Of a stretch of 64,000 nt of DNA, positions 31,228 through 41,787 are shown in pieces. The stretch's first letter is position 1. Each line of letters starts with the position of its first letter. Source of the stretch: Hsuehochloa calcarea. Its lineage: Eukaryota > Streptophyta > Magnoliopsida > Poales > Poaceae. A model generated the notes under the pieces. The model was not told the origin of the DNA. It searched no databases and saw only the letters and a list, made by a program, of their open reading frames with translations. The translations under genes were made by a program, and so were the position numbers. The stretch covers positions 2,083,501 to 2,147,500 of the forward strand of contig CM070604.1 in assembly GCA_036346395.1 (NCBI GenBank), read 5' to 3'.

Positions 31228-33903
31228 TGATGTGGATGTCGTGGGGAAATGATCCTAATCTCAATGTGATGAACAATTGACAATAGCGTCGAGATGTTTG
31301 GTGAAACCCTCGTTTTCTGCAATTTTAGACTGTTGTCAGTCATCAAGAGGTCTAACCGGCATGGGAGGTGGTCTGACCGGCCAGGGTGGTGGTCAAACTG
31401 ATTGGCTAAGAGGTTGGTTGTCAGACTGGCCATGGTGGCGGTCTGACTGGCTGTCTGACCGGCCAAAAAGACAACTTTGGAATTTCGAGGAATGTGATCG
31501 AATACTTGTGTAGGAGTGTAAATAGTTGAGTTTGCACTAAGTTTCATGGAAAATGGAGTTTCGAGACAAAAGTAGATAGAGTTTTACCGAAATATCCAGA
31601 TAATGACTTTTCTAGTCCATGGGAAAATTTCTGGAGCAGTCTGACCGACCATGTAATACCCTAGCCTGCTCGTAATACGACCCATAGGGCCCATGAGGAG
31701 TTTTGTGGTGGTATAAGTCTCACATTGCTTGTCTAACGTGAGTTACAGTAGAATAAAATACATGTTGGGTCCAAACGTAGCACGTCCGGGTTAACCATTT
31801 TGCATGAAGCGAGAACGAAAGTGTATGTGGGGTGCTATGTGCGCGCGGCTCTGCACCTTGCTGGACTGGGAATTGAGTGGATTTTGGGCCAACGTGTTAC
31901 AGATGGTATCAGAGCAAGGACAGGGGTGCGAGCATATGGCACATGGTGTGTGTGGCCCCGAGTTTACACACGACATGACATATGTGTCGGTAATACTTGC
32001 ATGAACATGTACCGAGGAGTGGTTCTAGGCATTGGACGCGTATACGGTATGTTGCACCCTTAAGGGGGGTGAATGTAATAACACTGTCTGCTCGTAGTGC
32101 GGTTCATGTTGCACATGAGAAGTTGTGTGGTAGGATTAGTCTCACATTGCTTGTCTAAAGTGAGTTGTAGTGGTATATAATGTTTGTTGGATCCAAACGT
32201 AGCACCTCCGGGTTAACCATTTCATACAAAGATAGAACGAAAGTGTAAGTGGGGTGCTATGTGTGCGCGGGTCCTCCCAACGGTGGGTTGTACATTAAGC
32301 GGATTTTGGGCCAGGGTGTTATAGGACACAAGCTGGCGGTCAGACTAGCGATGGTTAGACCCACCAGGGCGGCGGTCAGACCGACCATGAGCGGTGGTCT
32401 GACCGGCCGGTCATTGATCATATGTTGGGTAGGTGATGATCTTCATGCGTTAGGTCAAATTCAAGGGATTCACTGCATTTGTGTTGCATAATACATGTTT
32501 TGACTAACATGTGTCAAGTTATGAAGAACTTGTGCCTGAAATCGATTTCTCAGTCTATTTTTGTTTAGGAGGCCTTGTGGTCAACGACGGTAGACGACAA
32601 GAATGATCGTGACTAGGGTTGGAGACTTGAGGTCCAGAACAATCGAGAATGTTGGGTGAAGTCATTGGACTCAAACATGGCACAATATGGATAAGGATGA
32701 TTGAACAGGATGTTCGGTGCGAAGTGTTCGATCAAGTGGTGCGGGGTTAGTGCAAGTGTTATGGTTGTTTTGGTGGGAGCCGGATGGGAGAGACTTGCCA
32801 ACATGAAGATAGACGTTGATCAATGTACACATGGTGTAGCATGTGATTGATTCACAACAATTGGACTCGGTTTTTGGAGAAAGATCGAGAAGGGGTATTT
32901 TGGTATCTTCGCCAAAATACCGGGTTAGTAACCATTGGAGAAATTACGGCACAAGACGGCGTAAGGAGATGCGGTTTAGGTCAAGAGAAGATGGAGTTCA
33001 CGAAGAGATGGATTCAGGAAGCCTAGTTTGTCATATGCTTTGAGAAGCTTGTGTGAGTTTAGACCCGTTTGTGTGGGGGGCTTAACGTGTGCCCAATAAG
33101 ATTTTGTCTCTTGACCTAGCCTCCAATATAAAAGAGAGACGTGCAGGATTTGTGCCTCTTACTCCTTCCCAAGTAGAAACCCTAATTTGTGATTTGAGGA
33201 AAGTCAAGTAGAGGCGGCCAGGGTTTGAGGAAGATGGATTGATTGAGTGTTCAAGTGTTGAGCGTTTGTCCTCCATGGTAGAGTGGCTGTAAACCAACAA
33301 TCTCTCAAATTAATTCAAGCAAGATTTTCTTAAGATGAGTTCTTTCTTGTTTTTGCTCTCTTTGATGTCTTGGGCTTTTGCTTGTTTATTTGGTTTTCTT
33401 AGTACTCATGATGTGATCGAGCTTGGTAGGACATGTGAGAATTCATCTAGGATCATCTTGATCATCATCCATCCATGAGCAAGTTTTTGGATCAAAGTTT
33501 GAATTTTCTCGTTTCTTGTGCCTTCTTGACCTCATCCAGGAAATTCACGGAACCTTGGCTTCGACCTTCCCGGTCATCGATTGAAATAGGTTCTTGGTCT
33601 TCTTGATGATTTACGGTCGAAGTTTGAAAGGATTTGGATCACCGAAGTAGAAGTTAGATCCTTTTGTGGTTGTCTCAGGCTGCTCTCAGGACACAGGCGG
33701 TCAGACCGACCGCAACACAATTCAGACCAGCCAACAGGGCAGGTCAGACCGGCCGTGTGCCATTTTGGTGATGTTGATCCTTGTGTCTCGGGGTTCGTCG
33801 ATTTCAATGGAAGACTTTCGTTGTGCTTGTATTCTATGATCTTCATAGCTTTCATAGCTACTTATGAGAAGAAGAAGTTGAAATCGGTCGTTTCGATCCA
33901 ACA
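31228..33903 (+). mobile_element. Solo LTR C of the 'GTCTGACCGG' family, with nested TRIM
   Basis: Bounded by TGATGTGG... and ...CGATCCAACA, it interrupts CRP 3' flank that is continuous at 11.26 kb. Without the TRIM it is about 2.0 kb. It carries arrays of 'ggtctgaccggcc'-like motifs at 31.34-31.47, 32.33-32.42 and 33.69-33.76 kb. No coding region, primer-binding site or second LTR follows, so a solo LTR is the simplest reading. The possible target duplication is degraded ('attgc' left, 'gtagc' right). Confidence 0.6.
31652..32323 (+). mobile_element. TRIM, complete copy
   Basis: The 5' LTR is 31652-31901 (TGTAATACCC...TGTTACA) and the 3' LTR is 32074-32323 (TGTAATAACA...TGTTATA), each about 250 bp. 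The primer-binding site 'tggtatcagagc' at 31904-31915 is a perfect match to the initiator Met tRNA 3' end complement. The internal region is about 170 bp with no ORF. The polypurine tract 'taaggggggtgaa' ends at 32073. It is 672 bp overall. No clean 5-bp duplication ('gacca' left, 'ggaca' right). Confidence 0.88.
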
Positions 33904-34800
33904 GTAGCTTAGAAATATCTTGCCGACTAGGTACCATACTACTACTTGTGATCAGTCGATCATGTCAGTGTGGACAGCCATGCATGGCATTGCTTTATCC
34001 ATTAGCATTTCAACGAACTAGACTGGGCGAGCAGCATGAAGAAAATCCGATGACACATCGTCACCTTTAGAGCCTTACTTGACGTCATCAATCTCATAAC
34101 ATGTGACATAATAAATCAACTACCTCTTTGTATGACCACATGTGAGAATAAATCAACTACCTCTTTGTATCACCACATGTAAGAGAATAAATCAACTACC
34201 TCTTTGTATGACCACGTGTCATGATTTGAAATGGACTGAAGTAAGGGTCTCATAAGATTTATTTCCGACGAGGGAAACAGAGCTTTGCATGTGCGCGTGG
34301 ACGACCAGATCGGCCGGGATACAAGTGGGCCTGCTCGCGGTCAGCCAGAAAATGTCCATTCTGCGACTCTGTGTGGAATATCAACCACCTTTTCTTCAGT
34401 AGCCCTTTGCTGAAATACATGTGGAATGTGCGTCAATGTGTTTTCGGTTTCTGAAGCATACCTCGAACAATCAATCAATTGTTTGATGAATGGCTGATCA
34501 GATTCAGAGGAATGAAAAGAAGCTTGATTCGGGTGGGGGTGATAGCAGTACTATTTTGTAATAGGATGCATGCTGATCCTACCTCAAGTGTTACTCACAG
34601 CTTGTTATTGGATTAATCAATGGCTTGTGTTGCAGACAAAGGGAGGTAAATAAAGAGGATATGCAGTAGGTATTTGGATTGGTTCGAAATCCCAAGAAAT
34701 CCAATCCAAACAGCATCACCAAGACACCACCTTTCACCGTGTTCTTCCAACAACCTCGATCGAAACAACCGAAGCGGCCAAACTGTGGTGCATTCACGAG
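33904..34800. other. CRP-flank remnant, 38-bp triplication and LINE fragment
   Basis: 33904-34030 is CRP-unit flank matching 47.57-47.70 kb. 34111-34225 is a threefold tandem repeat of a 37-39 bp unit ('ataaatcaactacctctttg' plus 'tatgaccacatgtgag'). At 34348-34420 the plus strand reads 'CPFCDSVWNINHLFFSSPLL', the zf-RVT zinc-binding part of the LINE family seen at 12.9 kb. 34680-34745 matches 18.80-18.89 kb. No intact gene. Confidence 0.55.
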
Positions 34801-35724
34801 TAGTGGTGGGCATTGGGCTAGGCGTGCTAGCACAGTACGGGTTCATTGTGTTTCGGGCCGCATCATGCCATGTCGGCTTGGTCCGTCCACCCCATCGTGT
34901 CGTGTTGTGCTGGCCCACCTTGCCTCCGGCTAGACCCAGGCATGGTCCAAAGCCCGTCGTGCCGGGATCATACCGTGTCGGCCCAAGTCCAGCCCTAAGT
35001 AACTATAGATGTCTGGGAAGACGACAGACGTCGTTGTCGCCCAGGAAAACAAAGACACCAGTGCGCCATCTATGCCTGCTCCCCGTCGTCATAGTCTCCT
35101 CCTCCTGGACGCCAATGAAGAACTCCGCCCACCTTGGTCGCGCTGTGTGCTTACGAAGGGGTGAAAAGGACGACGACGAGGAGGTGGCTAGAGGGAGGGT
35201 GGAGGGCGTCGGCACGTGAGGAGGGAGAGGGAGGGCGGCGACACGTGAAGAGTGAGATGGAGAGGGAGGGAGGGGGCGGCCAGCAGTGCTTGGGGAGGAA
35301 GGGCGACGATCGGTGGCACGTGGAGAGGGGGGCGGTTGGAGGTGGAGGGAGGTGAATCAGCGAATGTGATTAGGGATTAGAAATTTGGGAGCGGAGACTC
35401 GGGGGAAAGGGTTGGGAATGGGGGTTGGGGGAGGCCAGGGGGATGTTGGGTCAGACCGTGTGGGAGAAGGGAGTGATTGGTTGGACCAGGCCAATGTGGG
35501 GGAGGGATTGGGCTAGGCCGAGGGATGGATTAGACTATAATGGAAAGGTTGGGCCTATTTCGTGCTGTGACGTGCCGCCCAACGGGCCGCACTCTTAGGC
35601 CTGGCCCATCGTTCGTGTTGTGCCGGCCCGGCCATTACGTGTCGTGTTGTGCCGTACTTAGACCGTGCCATGCCAACCAGGTTTCGGACCGGCCCGAAAA
35701 AGCACGATCTAAGTCCCAGCTCTA
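34801..35724. mobile_element. Non-autonomous hAT element with perfect target duplication
   Basis: It starts TAGTGGTGGGCATTGGGCTA and ends AGCACGATCTAAGTCCCAGCTCTA (last 20 shown in part: positions 35701-35724). It is flanked on both sides by 'ttcacgag' (34793-34800 and 35725-35732), an exact 8-bp duplication as hAT transposases make. Subterminal regions are full of 'gtgtcgtgttgtgc' and 'cggcccg' motifs in both orientations. The middle is G/A-rich. The ORFs of up to 181 codons inside have no recognisable domain, so no transposase is encoded. Confidence 0.88.
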
Positions 35725-35732
35725 TTCACGAG

Positions 35733-36649
35733 CAGCGATCCCTGCCCATAGACCGGCGCAAGGATTACATGGGTGTTTGGTTTGAAAGACGAACTGAGAA
35801 TGGACCATCCTAGCTTGGAACCTAACCTATTTGTTTGGTCTCAGGAGTATAATAAGTTGCTCTATTACCATCTCATCCTTCTCAAATCAAACACCTAATT
35901 CCTGAGCGCAATCACCCTGCGTTCTCCCAGAATTTCATTGTAGGATCGATTGGGTTAGCTAATTATAAGGCCTATACCTACATGGAAATCTCTGGCAACA
36001 AGCTTCCTGACCTGGGCCTTGTAGGTTGTTTTAGGCTAAGCACTTGTTCATCTAACCTGTTAGCAAGCCTAGCCAAAGGGGACTCACTGCCCCGCCACCA
36101 TTAAGAATTCTGGGTGCAGACCGTCGCCTGCATTTTGATACCTTTGAGCTTTTGTTGTCAAAGAAATCAGATTGTCAAATTTGCGGGTGAGCAAACGATG
36201 ACTGAGAGCTAGCTTCACCTGCACGAGACAGAGCACACAGTTCATAATTTGTCATCCACAGTGTGTAGTACAGGTACCAACGCTAAGATATGTCACATCG
36301 TTGATGTGCTAAGTTTATTTTCTTTTCTCTTTAGTGTTTAACACACCACCTTCTTCAAGGTGCAACCTACCCCTCTCTCTCTCCCACCCTACTCTCTCTC
36401 TCTCCCACTCTATAACAAGAGGGGCTGTTAATTTTTTATTCACTTGGAACCGGTACCAAGCCTAGTACTGGTGGTAGCAAAATTTGTTTGGTGTCTCCCG
36501 TTCGGCGTGTGGGATCGATACCAAGCAAGCCAGGTGAACAATATAGCTTTTGTTTTTTTTATCGGGCAGTGGAGATTGCTTTTGGTAAAAATGTGAATAT
36601 TGTGAAATTTTAGAAATTTTGTTTTTTTTACCAAATTTAGAAGTTTCAA
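35733..36649. other. Short MITE and non-coding stretch
   Basis: 35770-35897 is a MITE-like element of about 128 bp with inverted ends 'gggtgtttggtttgaaag' and (reverse complement) 'taggtgtttgatttgag'. (CT)n runs interrupted by CCCAC lie at 36373-36412. I found no gene between 35.9 and 36.65 kb. Confidence 0.5.
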
Positions 36650-36890
36650 AAAATTGCTACACGTAGTGCAGCACATATTCGACATCTCTGCAAAATTTCA
36701 AGTTCAAACTCGGTCGCATTTGCGAGATAAAAAGGGACAAGTTATGTCTAGAATAGTATTCAAATAGCATTCTACTGTTTCAAAAATAATTTATCTTTTT
36801 TATCTCCCAAATGCAATCGAGTTTGATCTTGAAATTTTACAAAGATGTAGAACATATCCTGCACTACATATGGTAATTTTTGGGGATTTT
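36650..36890. mobile_element. Foldback MITE, second copy
   Basis: The inverted arms 'tcgcatttgcgagataaaaa' and 'ttttttatctcccaaatgca' enclose 'atagtattcaaatagcattc'. Colinear with 19690-19935, with both outer arms carrying 'gtagaacatat' and 'gcacatattcgac'-type sequence. It could form a long hairpin transcript. Confidence 0.65.
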
Positions 36891-36902
36891 TTTGAAACTT
36901 CT

Positions 36903-37137
36903 AGATTTGATGAAAATCGAATTTGTATTTGATTTGTATTTTTTTAACTGCATATGTCACCCTGCAGGTAGTTAAGACTTACAAAAAATGGAGTTCAACG
37001 TGGGTTTTAATCGATCTGCACCTAGTCGTGTCTGGATTGACACATACATGCGCATATAACCATGCGGAACTACGGCGGCAACCATCGAGCTTCGGCCATT
37101 CATGCGAAAGGATTCTTTTACGCCGCTGGGAACTAAA
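36903..37137 (-). pseudogene. Small hydrophobic-leader gene unit, 3' fragment
   Basis: Sequence colinear with 18.91-19.14 kb ('aaaatggagttcaacgtggg', 'ttcatgcgaaaggattc'), i.e. the downstream side of the small gene. It stops at 'gggaactaaa', where the gypsy LTR starts, so the coding part is absent. Confidence 0.5.
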
Positions 37138-40100
37138 TGTAACATCCCAATTTTCTGAGCTCTAAAAATCCTTTGAATAGTTACTTGTGGGAAAATACAT
37201 TATTTGAATTTCTATTAATTTTTAGTATTTTTATTTAAAGCTTAATATAGACTTTCATGTCAAAATAATTTATTATGGTTAATCCCAACATCAATAATTG
37301 TTAAAACTATTTTATTTGGATTCTATGTGCTTAGATATATTTCTAGAATTTTTTGGAATTTTTCCAAGTTCATTTGGTATTTTTCTAATTTCTATTTGGA
37401 TTTTCTGTATTTTCTAAAATAGAAAATCTATTTAAAATCCCGGGAACAGTACTCGGCCGAATCTCCCAACCCAGCACTGTGCGGCCCATCTCCCGCGCGA
37501 CGGCCCGCTCGCCCGTCGCCGCGCCTTCCTCTGTTGATCTCCCGACGCGTGGCTTCGCGCGTCAATCTCGCCCGCCCGCTCGCCCGCGCTCCCTCTGCCG
37601 CTATTAGGTGGGGCCACCAAGTGGTCGTCGTCCTCGACCAGCTTCCTCCTCGCGCCCGACCAGTTTCCTCCTGGCGCCGACCGGTCGTGCCGCCATTGCC
37701 AGAGCTCGGCTCGATTACGACAACGACGATTTCCAACTGAAAGCTCCGTGATTTTCACACCAAATCACAGCCTTATCTCTACCGCACCTATCCCCAGCCA
37801 AATCAAACTCCAATTCGGTTTCTATCTCCAAGAATCCGGGATTTCCCGATCGTAACCAAATCGGACTCGATTTGGGGCTTTCCGATCTCGTGCCTCCCCG
37901 GCCCTATAAATAGCTCCCTAGGGTTCGCTCTTGCCTCCTCATCCCAGAACCCCAGCCGGTTGCACCTGAATCGCTCCAGCGCTGCCGCAATTGCCAATTC
38001 CCCTTTTGTAACCGCCGTCGGTGATCTTTGAATTGCGCCGCCGCCGTTGTCGCCTTGCCCTCGCCGACCTCACCTTTGCGATCAGCATCACCAAAGCTAC
38101 CTCAGGCGCCCCTCCCCGCCGAGAACACCGCCGGAGTTCTTTGCCCAACAATAGCCGGCCGCTCCTCCGATCCTTCCTCGCCGCCCACTCCACCTGCTCG
38201 TAAGTGCACCATCCGTGCGCAATAAGCGTGGGCAATCCTTTGGTGCCCTCCGCCGCCGGCGATGCGCCGCCGATCGCCAGCGACCATCGATCCCCGAGCA
38301 CCGCTCCCCTCCGTCGTGCCTCGTCAGCCGCCGTGTCAGCCTGCTGCGTCGGTGTGTCGGCCGTGTGCCCGTCACGGCAGCGTGTGCACCACGTGGCCCA
38401 GCCCACCGCTCCAGCTTTCCCTCGACTCGGTGGACTCAGTCCACCGTGAGCCGAGAGGCTGACTTGTGGGGCTCATATGTTAGTTTTTAATTTTAATTTA
38501 ATTCTTTTTCCGGCTGGCGCAAGCATTGAGTAATAAATTGATTTTTCCTTTATAAAAATAATTCAAAAATTCTGGAAAATCCAATTTACGGGTATTTTCT
38601 TGAATTTCAATCTTCCAAAGCCCATATCTTTTGCATCTGAACTCCGATTGAGCCCATCCAAATGTCTAAATTCATATAAAGTAAAGCCCTATTTATTGGT
38701 GAATTTTATTTGATTTTTGGAGTTTTTTTGCCTCTATTATTTATTTTTTTTATTTTATTTGCTTCGTTTGCGAGTAGACGTCGATACTTTGGGAAATTTT
38801 GGAGAAGAAGGAGCACCTCAAGACCAAGATCAGTACCTAGACCTATTTTAAGACAAGTTATACTTTTGATCATATTGAACGCAGTTTTCAAAATTACTTT
38901 GTTTCAATGTATTGCATTCTATTTTAAATAATTATTTAAATACTTTTGGGGGTAGTTATTAATCAAAATGTTATATCCACCTTGTCTATTATATGCCATG
39001 ATCTTTTGTAACCTTAGGTTGGTTCATTATTAGTTGGTATTATTGTAGCACCATCGTGGGTTGGTTAGATACGAGTAGATTGCTCAGCCATGTCACGAGT
39101 CATCATTTCGTGTAAGTCGCAATTATAATTTTGGCTAAGTGATTATGGAACTGTATGATGAAACTGTGTGTGCTGTGTGCTATTACTCGTTGATGGCATG
39201 TGTTGCACTTAATCAACAAGGTGGGAAAAGATTTAGACTAAGGCAAGTGGTGGATTCTGTGTGATTGGTGGAGCTGTGTGCTGGGAATGATTGTCTATGT
39301 GACACTTAGTTATAAATTAAAAGTCTTACCTTGTCAATTAAGGACATAACTTTGTGCGCCATTGATCTGAGCCTTACTGGACGACCACATGCCTAGTATG
39401 TGCTGGGTCTAACTTAGTAAGTTATCGAGTCTTGACATTGACAACTCAGGTTGTATGTTAAGTTGTGTGATGGGCTGGAGGTGTGATATGTCGCATCGCG
39501 GGACGGTTCACCGCATCCCTGTCCAATGATGTGTATCGTAACCAAAAGCTATGTGTATCGGTTGAACGGTAGGAAAGCACATCGGGAGTATCAATGTTTG
39601 AGATGAAGTTTCTGAAAGGTTTTGTTATGGTCAGTGCTAGCTAGACTGATTGTATCTTGCGGGTAAAGTGTACAACCTCTGTAGATTGTTAATCAATCTA
39701 TTCGAATAGCCACAGCCGCGGTAATGGATATGCTCAGGAATTTCACACGAGGGGTAGAATTTCATAAAACCTTTGAGAAGGGAGCTGTGTGATCTAAGTC
39801 ATTTGGCTATGTGAATAACTTGATTAGGCTGTGTGTCCTTTGTGAAATCAAATAATAAATTATTATTGTGTATTTGTTTTGAATTTTGTTTTTAATCTAT
39901 TATTTGTATTCAATTGCAAATGTTGCATTTCTGCAAAAGAACCACAGAAGCCATTCCTTTGGAATAAGACATCATCTATAAATTGTATTCTGTGGTATGA
40001 CTTGCGAGTACGGTTGTGTACTCATACTTGCTTCAAACAATCAACAGAGGTGGAGGAGTCATCGCCTGCTTTTGAAGAGGAGTTCTACGAAGGTGTCGAT

Positions 40101-40391
40101 CGTTAGGGTCTCGATCCCAGTCAGTTGCCTGTGGTGTATTGATGGGATTCCGCTGAAGTTTATTTCTATTCTGCTACTGCTATTTATTTATTGTCCGCCC
40201 TGCGTGGCTTAATAAATGTAAACTCGACCATAAGGTCAAAACTAATATTTGCTATTCAAATTAGTCTTTTATTCTGTTAATCGTCTGGTGTGGATCGATA
40301 CTCATCCATGTTGACACTGTGTGCACTAGCGTGATCTTGGACTAGTGCAGAATGCACAGAGGGTCTAGAATTACATTTTTTGGTCCCGACA
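37138..40391 (+). mobile_element. 5' LTR of a gypsy-type retrotransposon
   Basis: It runs from TGTAACATCC to ...TTGGTCCCGACA (3254 bp). A promoter TATA (TATAAATA, 37905-37912, in 'cggccctataaatagctccc') marks the likely U3/R boundary. The following GC-rich region to 38.46 kb is probably transcribed leader. The GAGTAC...GTACTC palindrome is at 40006-40023. The terminus is followed within 5 bp by a primer-binding site. ORFs in the GC-rich block (for example 37939-38406 minus) overlap each other in several frames and are not credible genes. Confidence 0.8.
37905..37912 (+). promoter_or_regulatory. LTR promoter TATA box
   Basis: TATAAATA in a GC-rich context about 770 bp into the LTR. It is the expected start region for full-length retroelement RNA. 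Confidence 0.6.
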
Positions 40392-40395
40392 GAGG

Positions 40396-40408
40396 TGGTA
40401 TCAGAGCC
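40396..40408 (+). other. Primer-binding site (initiator Met tRNA)
   Basis: 'tggtatcagagcc' is complementary to the 3' end of plant initiator Met tRNA and begins 4 nt after the LTR. This fixes the LTR's orientation and class. Confidence 0.9.
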
Positions 40409-40603
40409 ATACTGACTGTAGGTCTTGACCTTAGTTAGATCGGCCGTCTTAGAGTGTCCAAACTATTTTCTAAAGTAAAAGTTAACTTGCAAGATTAATT
40501 GATCTGCTTAACTCTTCTCATATCTCTCTTGACTCAACTATTGCTAAAATTCTCTCTCCCCGCTATTTTAAAGTTGTTCTTACCCTCTTGTCTGTCTTGT
40601 CAG

Positions 40604-41365
40604 ATGCCTCGTCTTCAGATATATGGAGAGCGCAAGGGAGGACTTGTCGTTGAACTTTGGAAGTTGTTGCAAGTACTTGGAGGATTCAGACGTCTGATGT
40701 ACCGTGGTACTACGTGGTACGTGAACAGCCGAGGCCGTGGAGTAATCTGCCGCTTGACCATCTATGCCAAGAAGGACACCAAGGCAAGTCGACCTCTGAA
40801 CATCTCTGCAAGAAGAATGATTTGGAGAGACGTGATTCAATAGTCTTCACGCCTCGCCATCCTAAGGATCTGCAATATTTATGCTCACGAGCTTCGAGAT
40901 ACTGTCTTCCGCTACCACCCTCGTACCTTTGCATTGGATGTTACTGCACGTTACCCATCTACGGGAGGAGAAGGCAACGCCACCGTCGTGCATCTTACCC
41001 AGTTTGCCGCTGCTCAGGAGGAATCACTGGAGTTAGCCGCCACAGAGCTGGAGTGCGTCTACAAGACCCTTCAGAGAGCCAAGGAGATGATCGCCATTCT
41101 GGAGGAAACTCTCTATGGACATCCCGATCACGAGGAAGACCCTATAGAAGAAGAAGACCCAGAAGAAGTCGAGGAACCGGCTGAACCAGAAGAACCAGAA
41201 GCGCCAGCAGAACCGGAGGATCCAGCTATGCCTGCACCAGGGACGCCTATTCCTGTTGCACCAGTCCCGGGGCATCAAGATCAGTTTGCAAGGACGCCAG
41301 TTCGTTTCCAGGTCTACAACAGGCGGGAGCACCGTCAGAGCTATGGAGGCTATCTCATCGAGTAG
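40604..41365 (+). pseudogene. Extra ORF between primer-binding site and gag
   Basis: An ATG at 40604 opens 'MPRLQIYGERKGGLVVELWK'. The likely original frame then alternates: 'DVPWYYVVREQPRPW' lies in another frame (40657-41184), and an open tract from 40934 to 41365 encodes 'LTQFAAAQEESLELAATELE', then a strongly acidic/proline-rich repeat ('EEVEEPAEPEEPEAPAEPED') and an end 'QSYGGYLIE'. Such a non-gag first ORF upstream of gag is known in some plant gypsy elements. Function is unknown. At least one frameshift separates the parts here. Confidence 0.5.
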
Positions 41366-41639
41366 TCTGTTTGGAGTTTTAGTCTTAGCCAGTCCTAAGG
41401 TTAGGAGAGTCGCTCTTTAGGCGGTAGTTTGTGTGTTTAGGTTCGTTCCTATTTCTTGTGTGTAAGTATGAGCTGCAAAGACCCTTAGGCAATTGTTGCA
41501 GCCATGCTAATATCTTAATTAATATAAGTATTTCAGTTGTTCTTTCTTGAAGTTGTGTTTATTGGGTTTTACCTACCCCTACCTAGTTCCTAACTCATCT
41601 TGTGCTTGCTGCCTTATATAACCCATGTATTTCCATCAG

Positions 41640-41787
41640 ATGGTTCAAACTCGTCAAGCTGGTACAAGTGGTTCTGGTACCCCTGCGTCAGAGGAAAATG
41701 ATGAATCAGATACATACTATGAGCAACCAGAACAACAGCAATCAGCACCACAATGGAGCCCAAGTCGCTCATGGTCACCACGGGGAT
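41640..41787 (+). pseudogene. gag start, truncated
   Basis: An ATG at 41640 gives 'MVQTRQAGTSGSGTPASEEN', a polar start typical of plant gypsy gag. It is cut after about 48 codons by the LTR fragment that begins at about 41788. All of pol and the 3' LTR are absent downstream. Confidence 0.55.

Noticed and set aside
31652..32323. Reading the TRIM as a simple tandem duplication
   Set aside because: The primer-binding site right after the first unit and the purine tract right before the second are diagnostic of an LTR element.
34111..34225. Threefold 38-bp repeat as a regulatory enhancer array
   Set aside because: Units are near-identical and adjacent with no nearby supported gene. Recent slippage is the simpler explanation.
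34674..35219. 181-codon ORF spanning a hAT boundary
   Set aside because: It crosses the exact end of the hAT element at 34801, so it cannot be an ancestral gene, and has no domain.
37939..38406. 155-codon reverse ORF and partners in the 37-40 kb LTR
   Set aside because: Several mutually overlapping frames in a CpG-rich LTR region. No homology within the window and no recognised motif.
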